Shown one piece after another: positions 1 to 6,467 of a stretch of 15,945 nt of DNA. Position numbers and translations under genes: made by a program. The first letter of the stretch is position 1, and the number at the start of each line of letters is the position of its first letter. The stretch lies in contig DAOTVW010000078.1 of assembly GCA_034436035.1 (NCBI GenBank), forward strand, positions 1-15,945. The letters are read 5' to 3'. This stretch comes from UBA4823 sp034436035. GTDB taxonomy: Bacteria > Chloroflexota > Anaerolineae > Anaerolineales > UBA4823. Under the pieces are notes generated by a model, which did not search any database, had not been told where the DNA came from, and was given only the letters and a program-made list of their open reading frames with translations.

Positions 1-764
1 CTAATCGAGGAAAAGTCTATTCCGAAAAGGCGTATCAAATACCCGACTCGGAACGCCAAACCCGCGGAATACCTCTGGTCAATGTGATCGGTTTAGATGC
101 TGGTGAAACAGTGACGGCAATGGTGGCAGTGCCAGATTTTTCAGCTGCTCGTTTCTTAACGTTAGCGACACGCAAGGGCAAGATCAAGCGTATGCCTTTA
201 GGGGAATTTGCTGCAGTGAGGCCATCCGGGATGCTGGCAATTAATCTCGAAGAGGGGGACGAACTTGGTTGGGCACGGTTGACACAGGGTGAGGACGAAC
301 TAATTTTGGTCACTGAGGGCGGGCAGGCTTTGCGTTATTCGGAGCAGGAAGTCCGCCCAATGGGCAGAAGCGCCGCGGGAGTCTCGGCAATTCGATTGAA
401 ACCCGGAGATTATCTGGCAAGCATGGAAGTGGTTGAGAAGGAAGGGTTGCTGTTTGTGGTAACCACTCAAGGGTTTGGAAAATGTACTCCTCTTGACGAG
501 TATTCCACCACCAGCCGTAATGCCAGTGGGGTTCGTACAATCAATCAGGAGGCAATGAAGAAAATCGGCAAAATTGCTGCAGCACGTGTAGTTCAGCCAA
601 CTGACGATCTCACATTAATTTCAGCAAATGGAGTTATTCTGCGCACGAAAGTGAGTGCCATTCCAGTAGTCGGGCGCGCGTCGCGTGGATCGGCTATTTT
701 CAAGGTCCATGTGGGAGATAGTGTTGCTTCGGTGGCGCGAATTGTGGAACAACCTGAACAATAA
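1..764 (+). CDS. gyrA: DNA gyrase subunit A, C-terminal domain (5' end outside window)
   Basis: The gene enters from the left in an open frame (first full codon at 3) and ends at TAA 762-764, giving about 253 residues. These form part of the C-terminal beta-pinwheel domain that wraps DNA around gyrase, the ATP-dependent enzyme that introduces negative supercoils. Pinwheel-blade signatures are visible: NRGKVY near the first codons, then an IPDSERQTRG stretch, and later recurring patterns of the type GKIKRMPL, GQALRY, GFGKCTPL and GVILRT, each followed by a hydrophobic beta strand. The catalytic tyrosine domain and the diagnostic GyrA-box would lie upstream, so ParC cannot be excluded formally, but the blade sequence looks like GyrA. 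The protein ends in VEQPEQ without the acidic tail of the E. coli protein. Base composition is balanced, unlike the AT-rich gene that follows 73 bases later. Confidence 0.93.
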   Translation, partial: NRGKVYSEKAYQIPDSERQTRGIPLVNVIGLDAGETVTAMVAVPDFSAARFLTLATRKGKIKRMPLGEFAAVRPSGMLAINLEEGDELGWARLTQGEDELILVTEGGQALRYSEQEVRPMGRSAAGVSAIRLKPGDYLASMEVVEKEGLLFVVTTQGFGKCTPLDEYSTTSRNASGVRTINQEAMKKIGKIAAARVVQPTDDLTLISANGVILRTKVSAIPVVGRASRGSAIFKVHVGDSVASVARIVEQPEQ

Positions 765-768
765 AAAG

Positions 769-792
769 AAACAATATCCTGATTATTGTTTT
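769..792 (+). terminator. Weak AT-only hairpin after gyrA
   Basis: AAACAATA (769-776) and TATTGTTT (784-791) form a perfect 8-bp stem with a 7-base loop, extendable by one G-T pair, starting five bases after the gyrA stop codon. The stem has a single G-C pair and no clean U-run follows, so it is at best a weak terminator or a 3'-end stabiliser. Confidence 0.3.
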
Positions 793-800
793 ATAATAAA

Positions 801-829
801 TTTACATTAATTTTATAGATTTGGATAAT
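801..829 (+). promoter_or_regulatory. Predicted sigma-70-type promoter for R-M module 1
   Basis: TTTACA (801-806, five of six matches to TTGACA) is followed after exactly 17 bases by GATAAT (824-829, five of six matches to TATAAT). The expected transcription start, six to eight bases past the -10, falls at about 835-838, that is on or just before the ATG at 838. No Shine-Dalgarno sequence precedes that ATG. Together these suggest a leaderless or nearly leaderless mRNA for the methyltransferase. This is a prediction from sequence alone. Confidence 0.55.
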
Positions 830-837
830 AAGTTTCC

Positions 838-2520
838 ATGGTTTCTTATCTCGAATGGGATGAATTCCTAACCCAGCTATCTGCCACTCCAGATAATAAG
901 TTAGATTTCCTTCTCCTGATAAGTGCAGCAATTCCTGAAAATTATAAACATACAGAGAGAAAATGGCTTGACGAGATAATACGGGCTCTTCGTCCAGGGG
1001 GTTTGCTTTTTATACAAGGAAAACCAGAAGAATTACCAAGCATAGGAATCTATCTGGATGAATGGCTTACGTTTAAGTATTGGATAGCAATCGAGTCAAT
1101 ACCCCGGCAATTGAGAAGTGGATTGCCTTCAACGCATGCAGCCTTGTTACTATTTACAAAAGGGAAAAAATTCAACATACAAAAAGTCCGTTTTCCTCAT
1201 AAAACATGTCAAGCATGTGGGAAACCTTTACGAGATTGGGGTGGAAAAACGCATTTAATGCATCCGGATGGATTTGTAATCTCCGACGTTTGGAAAGATC
1301 TCCCAGTACAGGATAACTACAATGCTCTTTCTCGTCCTGTTTTAGACGTTATATTAAAAATGGTGGACAATGCTGAATATCAAAATGGGATCATTGCACC
1401 CAAAAATGGACTTGTGCCGGAATTAATCCTCGCGCCAATACAAAAAATGTCTGTGTTTGAATCAAATATGGATTACATCAGCCGACCAAAACAATTTCCT
1501 TTGCCTGGTTTACTCCCATCAAGACAATTTGAAACAGATCAAGATGGCTTATGGAATAAGATCATTAGAGGGGATGTTCTAGAAATATTAAAGCAATATC
1601 CAGACGAATCGGTGGATCTAGTTTTTGCTGATCCACCGTATAATTTAGATAAAAGTTATCATACATACGAGGATGAAAAAGACCGAGATGCTTACCTTGA
1701 TTGGTGTAATGAATGGCTAGATGAGTATATTCGAATATTAAAACCCACTGGATCTCTTTATTTGCTTAATTTGCCTCATTGGGCAATGTATCACGCTCAA
1801 TATCTTAATCAGCGTCTTTTTTTCCAAAATTGGATTGTATGGGATGCGCTTTCAGAACCGCGTGGCAAAATAATGCCAGCCCATTATGCATTGCTATTTT
1901 ACACTCGTGACGAATCTTCTTTCACTTTTAATTATGAAGAGGTAGCCTATTTGGATTCTCGTAATTATTGTTTACGTCCCGCCTGTATTCGGCAGCGAAA
2001 AATAGCAGGGGAAGATAAAAAGGAAATGTTAACGGACATCTGGTGGGACATTCATAGGTTAAAACACAGGCGGGATCGAGATTATCATCCGTGTCAATTA
2101 CCCGAGGCTTTGATGGAACGAATTATTCGTTTATCCACGAATCCCGGTGATGTGGTATTAGATGGACTTGCAGGAACAGGAACAACCGCGGTAGTTGCTG
2201 CCAAATTAAGCAGACGCTATGTAGCGATTGATTTGGATGAAGAATATATTGAAATCACTCGCCAAAAAATTTATCAAATATCAACAATGGGAAATATATA
2301 TCGTTCTAGTATCAAAAAGCCGCGCAAACCTTATTCCAAGAAAGCATTGCAGCTAGAATTACAAAAGCTTGCGCAGCAGTTAGGCAGATTGCCAACACCA
2401 ACTGATGTACAGAATTTGAGTCAATACGGGCTTGATGCTTTTCTAACTACTTTCCCGACATGGGGAAAAGCACTAAAAGCTGCGAAACTCGAGGTAACCA
2501 ATGACCATTCCCATCCGTAA
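838..2520 (+). CDS. Type II DNA methyltransferase with duplicated MTase halves and a C-terminal HARE-like repeat
   Basis: This is a 560-residue beta-class N6-adenine/N4-cytosine DNA methyltransferase, presumed to protect host DNA from the nuclease encoded next. The C-terminal catalytic half has motif IV DPPY at residues 265-268 (context VFADPPYNL) and SAM-binding motif I around 442-450 (DGLAGTGTT); motif IV before motif I defines the beta class. The N-terminal half (about 1-180) aligns by eye with the catalytic half: LDEIIRALRPGG matches LDEYIRILKPTG, HAALLLFTKG matches HYALLFYTRD, and SDVWKDL matches TDIWWDI. At the DPPY position it reads SAAIPENY, so it looks catalytically dead. It carries CxxC at 124-127. 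Residues 502-551 resemble a homing-endonuclease-associated DNA-binding repeat (LAQQLGRLPTPTDV, then WGKALKAAKL). No SD precedes the ATG. The gene is AT-rich compared with gyrA and overlaps the nuclease gene by 20 bases. Target site and modified base cannot be read from the sequence. Confidence 0.88.
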   Translation: MVSYLEWDEFLTQLSATPDNKLDFLLLISAAIPENYKHTERKWLDEIIRALRPGGLLFIQGKPEELPSIGIYLDEWLTFKYWIAIESIPRQLRSGLPSTHAALLLFTKGKKFNIQKVRFPHKTCQACGKPLRDWGGKTHLMHPDGFVISDVWKDLPVQDNYNALSRPVLDVILKMVDNAEYQNGIIAPKNGLVPELILAPIQKMSVFESNMDYISRPKQFPLPGLLPSRQFETDQDGLWNKIIRGDVLEILKQYPDESVDLVFADPPYNLDKSYHTYEDEKDRDAYLDWCNEWLDEYIRILKPTGSLYLLNLPHWAMYHAQYLNQRLFFQNWIVWDALSEPRGKIMPAHYALLFYTRDESSFTFNYEEVAYLDSRNYCLRPACIRQRKIAGEDKKEMLTDIWWDIHRLKHRRDRDYHPCQLPEALMERIIRLSTNPGDVVLDGLAGTGTTAVVAAKLSRRYVAIDLDEEYIEITRQKIYQISTMGNIYRSSIKKPRKPYSKKALQLELQKLAQQLGRLPTPTDVQNLSQYGLDAFLTTFPTWGKALKAAKLEVTNDHSHP

Positions 2521-3448
2521 ATTATCCTTTCAAGAAGCGTGGGATACGTTAACCGTTTTCTTTGTGGATGAAAGCCTGGAAGAAGAAATAGACCAAAAAG
2601 TAAATTCATTAATGAAAATAGCCGACCATTATGAACTATATACGAATAAAACGACTTACTCCAATCAATTAATGTCTTTCCTAATGGAAGAACCAAATGG
2701 TTTAGAATTTATTCTTTATGAAACTGGTTTATCTGAAGAAAAATTTTTAAGAATTGTCTCATTGCTTCGTCGTATCGGACGCATACCCATTGCTTTTGAT
2801 AGAGAATGGTCAATTACGACAATTAAACGTAAATTAAATTCCGATGAAAATTTCGCAAAAATCATCACGGATTTACTGCTTGATGGTATCAGGGATCAGG
2901 AATTAAAAAAATATATACCAAGATATTATCTTGAAACACTAAATTTTAACCAAATAAAAAACGATTCTCGAGAAGCACGTCGAATTCGATATAAGCGTAT
3001 GTTAATAGGTTCTTATAGTGGAAGGAAGGGCTATCGAGTAGAGAGTTTGATTGAACAAAAACTGCTTGACTATAAGGAAAAATATGGGATTGGATTTGAA
3101 AAAGGACGTTCTCGATTTATTGATACCGATATTGATTTTGCACTTCCCACATTGGAATCTCCTATTATTATTTTGATGAGCTCGTTTCAAGAAACCACAA
3201 GCAGTGGGCAAAGCACAAAGACGCGCGATATGCTTAGCGCTTATGAGCGCCTCCAGCGGTCAAATATCCGTTATGGTGAAAAACGCATTTTTATTAATTT
3301 TATTGACGGTGGAGGTTGGTTAGCGCGTAAACGAGATTTTGAACGTTTGGTAGAATACTGCCATTATTTCCTGAATTTGCATTATTTAGATATGTTAGAG
3401 AGTATTTTGCTTGATAATCTGACAAATTTCAAAAAGGGTATCTCTTAG
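2501..3448 (+). CDS. Putative type II restriction endonuclease of module 1
   Basis: This 315-residue protein is encoded directly behind, and overlapping by 20 bases, a DNA methyltransferase. That arrangement is the main reason to call it the cognate restriction enzyme. The ATG at 2501 has GAGG at 2491-2494, six bases upstream, inside the methyltransferase gene, so translation is probably coupled. A PD-(D/E)XK-like core is suggested by acidic residues D208, D210 and D212 (DTDIDF), a hydrophobic strand (PIIILM) leading to SSFQETTSSGQSTK at 227-240, and a DGGGW segment followed about 20 residues later by FLNLHYLDML. The DGxGW and NLxxL spacing recalls DpnII/MboI-type enzymes. The usual ExK pair after the strand is absent; S227, S228, Q230 and E231 stand there. 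It could be a variant active site or an inactivated nuclease. The gene is AT-rich. Its TAG overlaps the stop of the convergent small gene by two bases (3446-3447). Confidence 0.72.
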   Translation: MTIPIRKLSFQEAWDTLTVFFVDESLEEEIDQKVNSLMKIADHYELYTNKTTYSNQLMSFLMEEPNGLEFILYETGLSEEKFLRIVSLLRRIGRIPIAFDREWSITTIKRKLNSDENFAKIITDLLLDGIRDQELKKYIPRYYLETLNFNQIKNDSREARRIRYKRMLIGSYSGRKGYRVESLIEQKLLDYKEKYGIGFEKGRSRFIDTDIDFALPTLESPIIILMSSFQETTSSGQSTKTRDMLSAYERLQRSNIRYGEKRIFINFIDGGGWLARKRDFERLVEYCHYFLNLHYLDMLESILLDNLTNFKKGIS

Positions 3449-3660
3449 AAAAATGGCAGCACCACTCGTTGGGTTACCAACAAGATAAAACTGCTGATCA
3501 TACAAGTAACCATGAACAGGAGCATGGCGATCACAAAGCGTTGAAAGGCAGTTAAACCTAAAAAACGTCGTTCGTGATAAATTTCCGTCTGTGCAACTTC
3601 GGGCGCTTCTTCTAAGAATTCTGTTGAGCTCGCTTGCTCCCTTAATTCTTCTAAAGACAT
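3445..3660 (-). CDS. Small single-pass membrane protein of unknown function
   Basis: This is a 71-residue protein with a charged N-terminus (MSLEELREQ), an ERRFLGLTAFQRF segment, one strongly hydrophobic helix at about residues 42-63, and a short basic tail ending in VLPFF. That implies one membrane span. ATG at 3660 is chosen because GGAGG (3666-3670) lies five bases upstream; a TTG three bases earlier would be too close to it. It is the last gene of a minus-strand group, 20 bases after birA. Its stop codon (3445-3447) overlaps that of the converging nuclease gene. I recall similar small proteins with a FLG-T-QRFV core in Anaerolineae but know no function for them, and have not searched. Confidence 0.72.
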   Translation of the reverse strand: MSLEELREQASSTEFLEEAPEVAQTEIYHERRFLGLTAFQRFVIAMLLFMVTCMISSFILLVTQRVVLPFF

Positions 3661-3680
3661 CAAAGCCTCCTTTTGCTTCT

Positions 3681-4505
3681 TTATTTTACTCTCAGGGTCA
3701 TTTCACCGCTATAGATATCTTGTAATTCGTTCTGGTCGTTCCGGATCTGTAAACTCCCATCTTCATTGATGCCCAAAAGGATACCCTCAAACAACGGGTT
3801 TGGTTGGGATGAATCTCCTAGGTCCTGAAAAATCTGTATCCTCTGTTTTACATACGCCAGCCGTGCCTCCCAGTTTTGCTTAAAAAGCGGAGTGTGAATC
3901 TGAGTGCGCCAGAAAAGAAAACGTTCTAAAATCCATGCCAATAATTGATAGCGGTCGATAGGTTGTTGTGATCGTCGTTTCGATGATGGCAGGCATTCCT
4001 CCACACAGGTTGCTGGGAAGAGCACGGCTGATATAGGAGGTACAGAGGAGGGTGCAATATTAATGCCAACCCCTATGATAACCCCAATCAAATTATCGCC
4101 TTGCCAATGTGCTTCGATGAGGATACCGCCTGTTTTTTTCTCGTTTAACAGAATGTCGTTTGGCCATTTGATTTGAGGTTTCAAATCAAAATGTTGTTCC
4201 AATGCTTCACAAACGCTCACCGCTGCTAATCCCGAATAAAGCATCCAAGGGGAGATTAGCCCGCCAGATTGAGGGCGGAGGATCAGGCTAAATGCGAGTG
4301 CAGAATTAGGCGGGGTAAACCATTTTCTGCCCAGTCGTCCTCTACCTTGCGTTTGCTCATTGGCAAAGACTAAAGCAAGATCAGGAGCGTCGTTCTGCAG
4401 CCAGGCAGCTGCTTCGTCCATGGTTGAACCAATCCGTTCGAATGTCCGTATTCCTCCAAGGGGCAAATGACCAAGGTACGCCGATAAATTATCCATTCGT
4501 ATCAT
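3681..4505 (-). CDS. birA: Biotin--[acetyl-CoA-carboxylase] ligase without HTH domain
   Basis: Biotin-protein ligase activates biotin as biotinyl-AMP and attaches it to a lysine of biotin carboxyl carrier domains. The 274 residues show the family hallmarks: S27-T28, the biotin/adenylate loop GRGRLGRKW at 54-62, KWPND at 113-117, the lysine-containing KTGGIL around 124-129, and a GVGIN strand further on, followed by a C-terminal SH3-like segment (ILLGINEDGSLQI). The N-terminal winged helix of E. coli-type BirA is missing, so this is a group I ligase that should not act as a repressor. Two starts are possible, ATG at 4505 and ATG at 4496; neither has a good SD. The gene follows the zinc-ribbon gene by 48 bases and precedes the small membrane protein gene by 20 bases, suggesting one operon. 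Confidence 0.93.
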   Translation of the reverse strand: MIRMDNLSAYLGHLPLGGIRTFERIGSTMDEAAAWLQNDAPDLALVFANEQTQGRGRLGRKWFTPPNSALAFSLILRPQSGGLISPWMLYSGLAAVSVCEALEQHFDLKPQIKWPNDILLNEKKTGGILIEAHWQGDNLIGVIIGVGINIAPSSVPPISAVLFPATCVEECLPSSKRRSQQPIDRYQLLAWILERFLFWRTQIHTPLFKQNWEARLAYVKQRIQIFQDLGDSSQPNPLFEGILLGINEDGSLQIRNDQNELQDIYSGEMTLRVK

Positions 4506-4553
4506 TTAATCTGAACAAGAACTTGCTAATTCAATTTATCATGGGTGGCAGAA

Positions 4554-5210
4554 TTATCCCCTTTGTACTTTTGCCCCGCATTCTGGACAAAACTTTGCAC
4601 CGGGCAGCAATTTTGCCCCACACTCGGTGCAATGCAATTCGGGTGAGATTTTTGCTCCGCATTCGGGACAGAACTTTACATTCGCAGGCAACGGTGCGTT
4701 GCAGTTTGGACAGGTTGCGCGCACCCCTGCTCGCCAGCTTTTTTCTTTGAGCATGGAGCGGTCCTCTTCCGCCATTTGGGAATGAGCCCAAATTTCTTCG
4801 ACAGTGCGGCTTGCTTGTGCAGCTGCCATCTCCACCCCTAAATCAGGGGCGCAATTCTTGCATAATCCCTTTTTATCATTCCAACAGCTCTTTCGACACA
4901 CCCATGAACTGCAACGCGGACATTGGATAAAGTCTGGTTTCAGTTCTTCGACAGCTTTGATGAAAGCGTCATCATGGGCTTTTTGCCAGGTTGCGGAGCG
5001 AGCGCGCTCTCCGAGGTCGGCGGCTCGTCCTAGGAATCCCCCAAAAAGACCACTAGCAGCATCTAGCGCACTCGAAACGGTGCCGAGGGCATTGGCTTGA
5101 AAACGGGTTCGATATCCCGACCCACACCGGTCGCAGTAAAATTCAAATTGAAACCCTTGATCGGTACTTAAGTCAGAATAATTACGAGTGAATTCAAATT
5201 TTTGTGTCAT
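4554..5210 (-). CDS. Zinc-ribbon protein with 16 cysteines, function unknown
   Basis: This 218-residue protein is probably cytosolic and zinc-binding. It has a CxxC at 26-29, a small-residue-rich helical stretch around 41-75 (SSALDAASGLFGGFLGRAAD), a cysteine cluster at 97, 100, 105, 109, 117 and 120, a helical linker, and then two double zinc ribbons at 167/170/181/184 and 194/197/208/211. CPEC or CTEC followed by GAK occurs three times. The ATG at 5210 is chosen because GGAGAG lies just upstream; an in-frame ATG at 5255 has no such site and adds a poorly conserved-looking leader. It is the first gene of a minus-strand group with birA and the small membrane protein. Proteins with C-terminal double zinc ribbons are usually found in nucleic-acid or protein-interaction roles, but I cannot assign one here. 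Confidence 0.82.
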   Translation of the reverse strand: MTQKFEFTRNYSDLSTDQGFQFEFYCDRCGSGYRTRFQANALGTVSSALDAASGLFGGFLGRAADLGERARSATWQKAHDDAFIKAVEELKPDFIQCPRCSSWVCRKSCWNDKKGLCKNCAPDLGVEMAAAQASRTVEEIWAHSQMAEEDRSMLKEKSWRAGVRATCPNCNAPLPANVKFCPECGAKISPELHCTECGAKLLPGAKFCPECGAKVQRG

Positions 5211-5267
5211 GTTCTCTCTCCTTTTTAAAGCGAGTGTGGGGCTATGGTGGATCAATGGTTTAAATTA

Positions 5268-5276
5268 ATGATAACA
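5268..5276 (-). promoter_or_regulatory. Candidate extended -10 promoter for the zinc-ribbon/birA operon
   Basis: On the minus strand the sequence reads TGTTATCAT: a TGn extension followed by TATCAT, five of six matches to TATAAT. No good -35 is present at 16-18 bases. A start near 5261 would give a leader of about 50 bases before the ATG at 5210. Confidence 0.3.
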
Positions 5277-5344
5277 TAATTTTAGGAAAGTCCTGTTGAG
5301 CAAGGACAATGTACTTTTAATACTGTAACTTTTAGCGAAAGCAC

Positions 5345-5373
5345 TGGATAATCGAGAAAGGTTGTGATATACT
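5345..5373 (+). promoter_or_regulatory. Predicted promoter of rpsB-tsf
   Basis: TGGATA (5345-5350, four of six matches to TTGACA) is followed after 17 bases by TATACT (5368-5373, five of six matches to TATAAT). A TG at 5365-5366 one base ahead of the -10 makes it an extended -10 promoter. Transcription would start near 5380, leaving a leader of about 147 bases before rpsB. Confidence 0.6.
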
Positions 5374-5380
5374 CAGTTCG

Positions 5381-5487
5381 CTTCCGCAAAAGCGGCAGTA
5401 ATTTAATCACTCACGTTTTCTGACCTGCTCGTGCGTGCCGTATGTGGGGTTTCTCCCGCAACGGGATACTACGGTGGCGAACAGGGT
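5381..5487 (+). ncRNA. Structured 5' leader of rpsB, candidate autoregulatory RNA
   Basis: Two structures can be drawn. A small hairpin CCGC-AAAA-GCGG lies at 5384-5395, extendable across one mismatch by CT/AG. A larger stepped hairpin follows: CCTG (5424-5427) with CAGG (5482-5485); then CGTGCCGTA (5434-5442) with TACGGTG-GCG (5470-5479), using two G-T pairs and one bulged G; then at the tip TCCCG (5454-5458) with CGGGA (5462-5466) around a CAA loop. A long folded leader in front of a ribosomal protein gene is the arrangement expected for autogenous control, here by S2, but I match it to no named RNA family and the folding is by eye. Confidence 0.45.
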
Positions 5488-5526
5488 TGACGAAGACGGA
5501 GGAATAACGCAAAAAGGAGTTAAATT

Positions 5527-6465
5527 ATGTCTGTTATTTCCATGAAAGCCTTGCTGGAAAGTGGTGTCCATTTTGGGCATCGCACCCAGAAATGGCATCC
5601 GGCTATGAAGCCCTATATCTTTACAGAGCGGAATGGCATCCATATTATTGATCTGCAAAAGACTTCCAAAGCAGTGCAACAATCCTATAATTTAATTCGG
5701 GATATTGTGGCAAATGGCGGAACGGTATTATTTGTCGGCACGAAACGCCAGGCTCAAGAGACCGTCCAGGCAGAGGCAATCCGCTGTGGCATGCCGTACG
5801 TGACCGTGCGCTGGTTGGGTGGAATGCTCACGAACTGGCGTACTATTCGCCAGCGTATCAACGAACTGGAGAAATTAGAGCGGATGCGCGATAAAGGGGA
5901 ATTTGATCGTCTGACCAAGAAAGAGGCGATGATCCTCACCCGTGAGATTGAAAAGCTGGAAATTTTACTGGGTGGTGTACGCCAGATGGTTCGTCTGCCC
6001 GAAGCGCTGTTTGTGGTTGATGTAAACCGTGAAGCAACCGCGATCCATGAAGCCAACCTGCTAAACATCCCTGTGGTCGCCCTGGTAGACACCAATTGTG
6101 ATCCTACTCATGTTGATTATGTCATCCCATCTAATGATGATGCAATTCGAGCGATAAAGTTGTTGGTGTCAAAAATTGCTGATGCGGTCCTTGAAGGAAA
6201 GGCGCTCCGCAAAGAAATCCCCGAAGAACAGCTAGCCCGAGAAGAGGTCACGGAAGAAGAGGTTGAACTCTCTGATGAAGACCTGTTAGGTGAATCGACA
6301 TTGGCGAAATTAGGCGGAAAAGCCAAACTGTTAGTAGATGAAGAAGCATTTGGCTTAGATGACGAAGAGGTTTTTGATATCGACTGGGGCGAAGAGGAAG
6401 AAGATATTCCAGCCAAGAAAGCTGCGCTGGATGATGAGGAAATTGAAGAAGAGGATGAAAATTAA
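5527..6465 (+). CDS. rpsB: 30S ribosomal protein S2 with long acidic C-terminal extension
   Basis: S2 binds the 30S subunit near the neck and is needed for S1 binding and translation initiation in many bacteria. The 312 residues open with the family hallmarks LLESGVHFGHRTQKWHP and the strand NGIHIIDLQKT, followed by VLFVGTKRQAQ, RWLGGMLTNW, PEALFVVDV, the EA-rich segment around AIHEANLLNIPVVALVDTN, and CDPTHVDYVIPSNDDAIRAI. The S2 core ends near residue 230. About 80 further residues form a strongly acidic tail (EEVTEEEVEL, WGEEEEDIP, EEIEEEDEN), making it longer than the common 230-260 residues. A strong SD (AAGGAG within 5511-5519) sits about seven bases before the ATG. It is expressed with tsf, two bases downstream, from the promoter at 5345-5373. 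Confidence 0.97.
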   Translation: MSVISMKALLESGVHFGHRTQKWHPAMKPYIFTERNGIHIIDLQKTSKAVQQSYNLIRDIVANGGTVLFVGTKRQAQETVQAEAIRCGMPYVTVRWLGGMLTNWRTIRQRINELEKLERMRDKGEFDRLTKKEAMILTREIEKLEILLGGVRQMVRLPEALFVVDVNREATAIHEANLLNIPVVALVDTNCDPTHVDYVIPSNDDAIRAIKLLVSKIADAVLEGKALRKEIPEEQLAREEVTEEEVELSDEDLLGESTLAKLGGKAKLLVDEEAFGLDDEEVFDIDWGEEEEDIPAKKAALDDEEIEEEDEN

Positions 6466-6467
6466 CT

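Larger units (their letters stand above)
5211..5526. other. Divergent intergenic region between zinc-ribbon gene and rpsB
   Basis: These 316 bases hold, reading from the left: the SD of the zinc-ribbon gene, a candidate minus-strand extended -10 promoter (5268-5276), a short inverted repeat GTCCT/AGGAC (5290-5294 and 5303-5307) with no evident role, the plus-strand rpsB promoter (5345-5373), a small hairpin near the predicted start of transcription, and a long structured rpsB leader. No convincing gene lies in it. Confidence 0.7.

Noticed and set aside
838..3448. Module 1 as a BREX, DISARM or type I/III system
   Set aside because: Only a methyltransferase and one small nuclease-like gene are present; no helicase, ATPase, specificity subunit or phosphatase is encoded nearby.
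4531..4791. Cysteine- and arginine-bearing repeats in another frame over the zinc-ribbon gene
   Set aside because: These are a frame-shifted echo of the tandem CPECGAK ribbons; the zinc-ribbon frame explains the repeats and has a promoter and SD.
5211..5255. Longer start of the zinc-ribbon protein at 5255
   Set aside because: The internal ATG at 5210 has GGAGAG upstream; the extra 15 residues contain that SD region.
5442..5507. A 21-codon reading frame (ATG at 5442, TAA at 5505) inside the rpsB leader, possibly a leader peptide
   Set aside because: No ribosome binding site precedes it, it lies within the arms of the predicted hairpin, and its residues show no attenuator-like run.
6117..6416. 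Serine-rich open frames antisense to the rpsB tail
   Set aside because: They arise from complementing Glu/Asp codons; no start signals, and the plus-strand S2 frame is certain.
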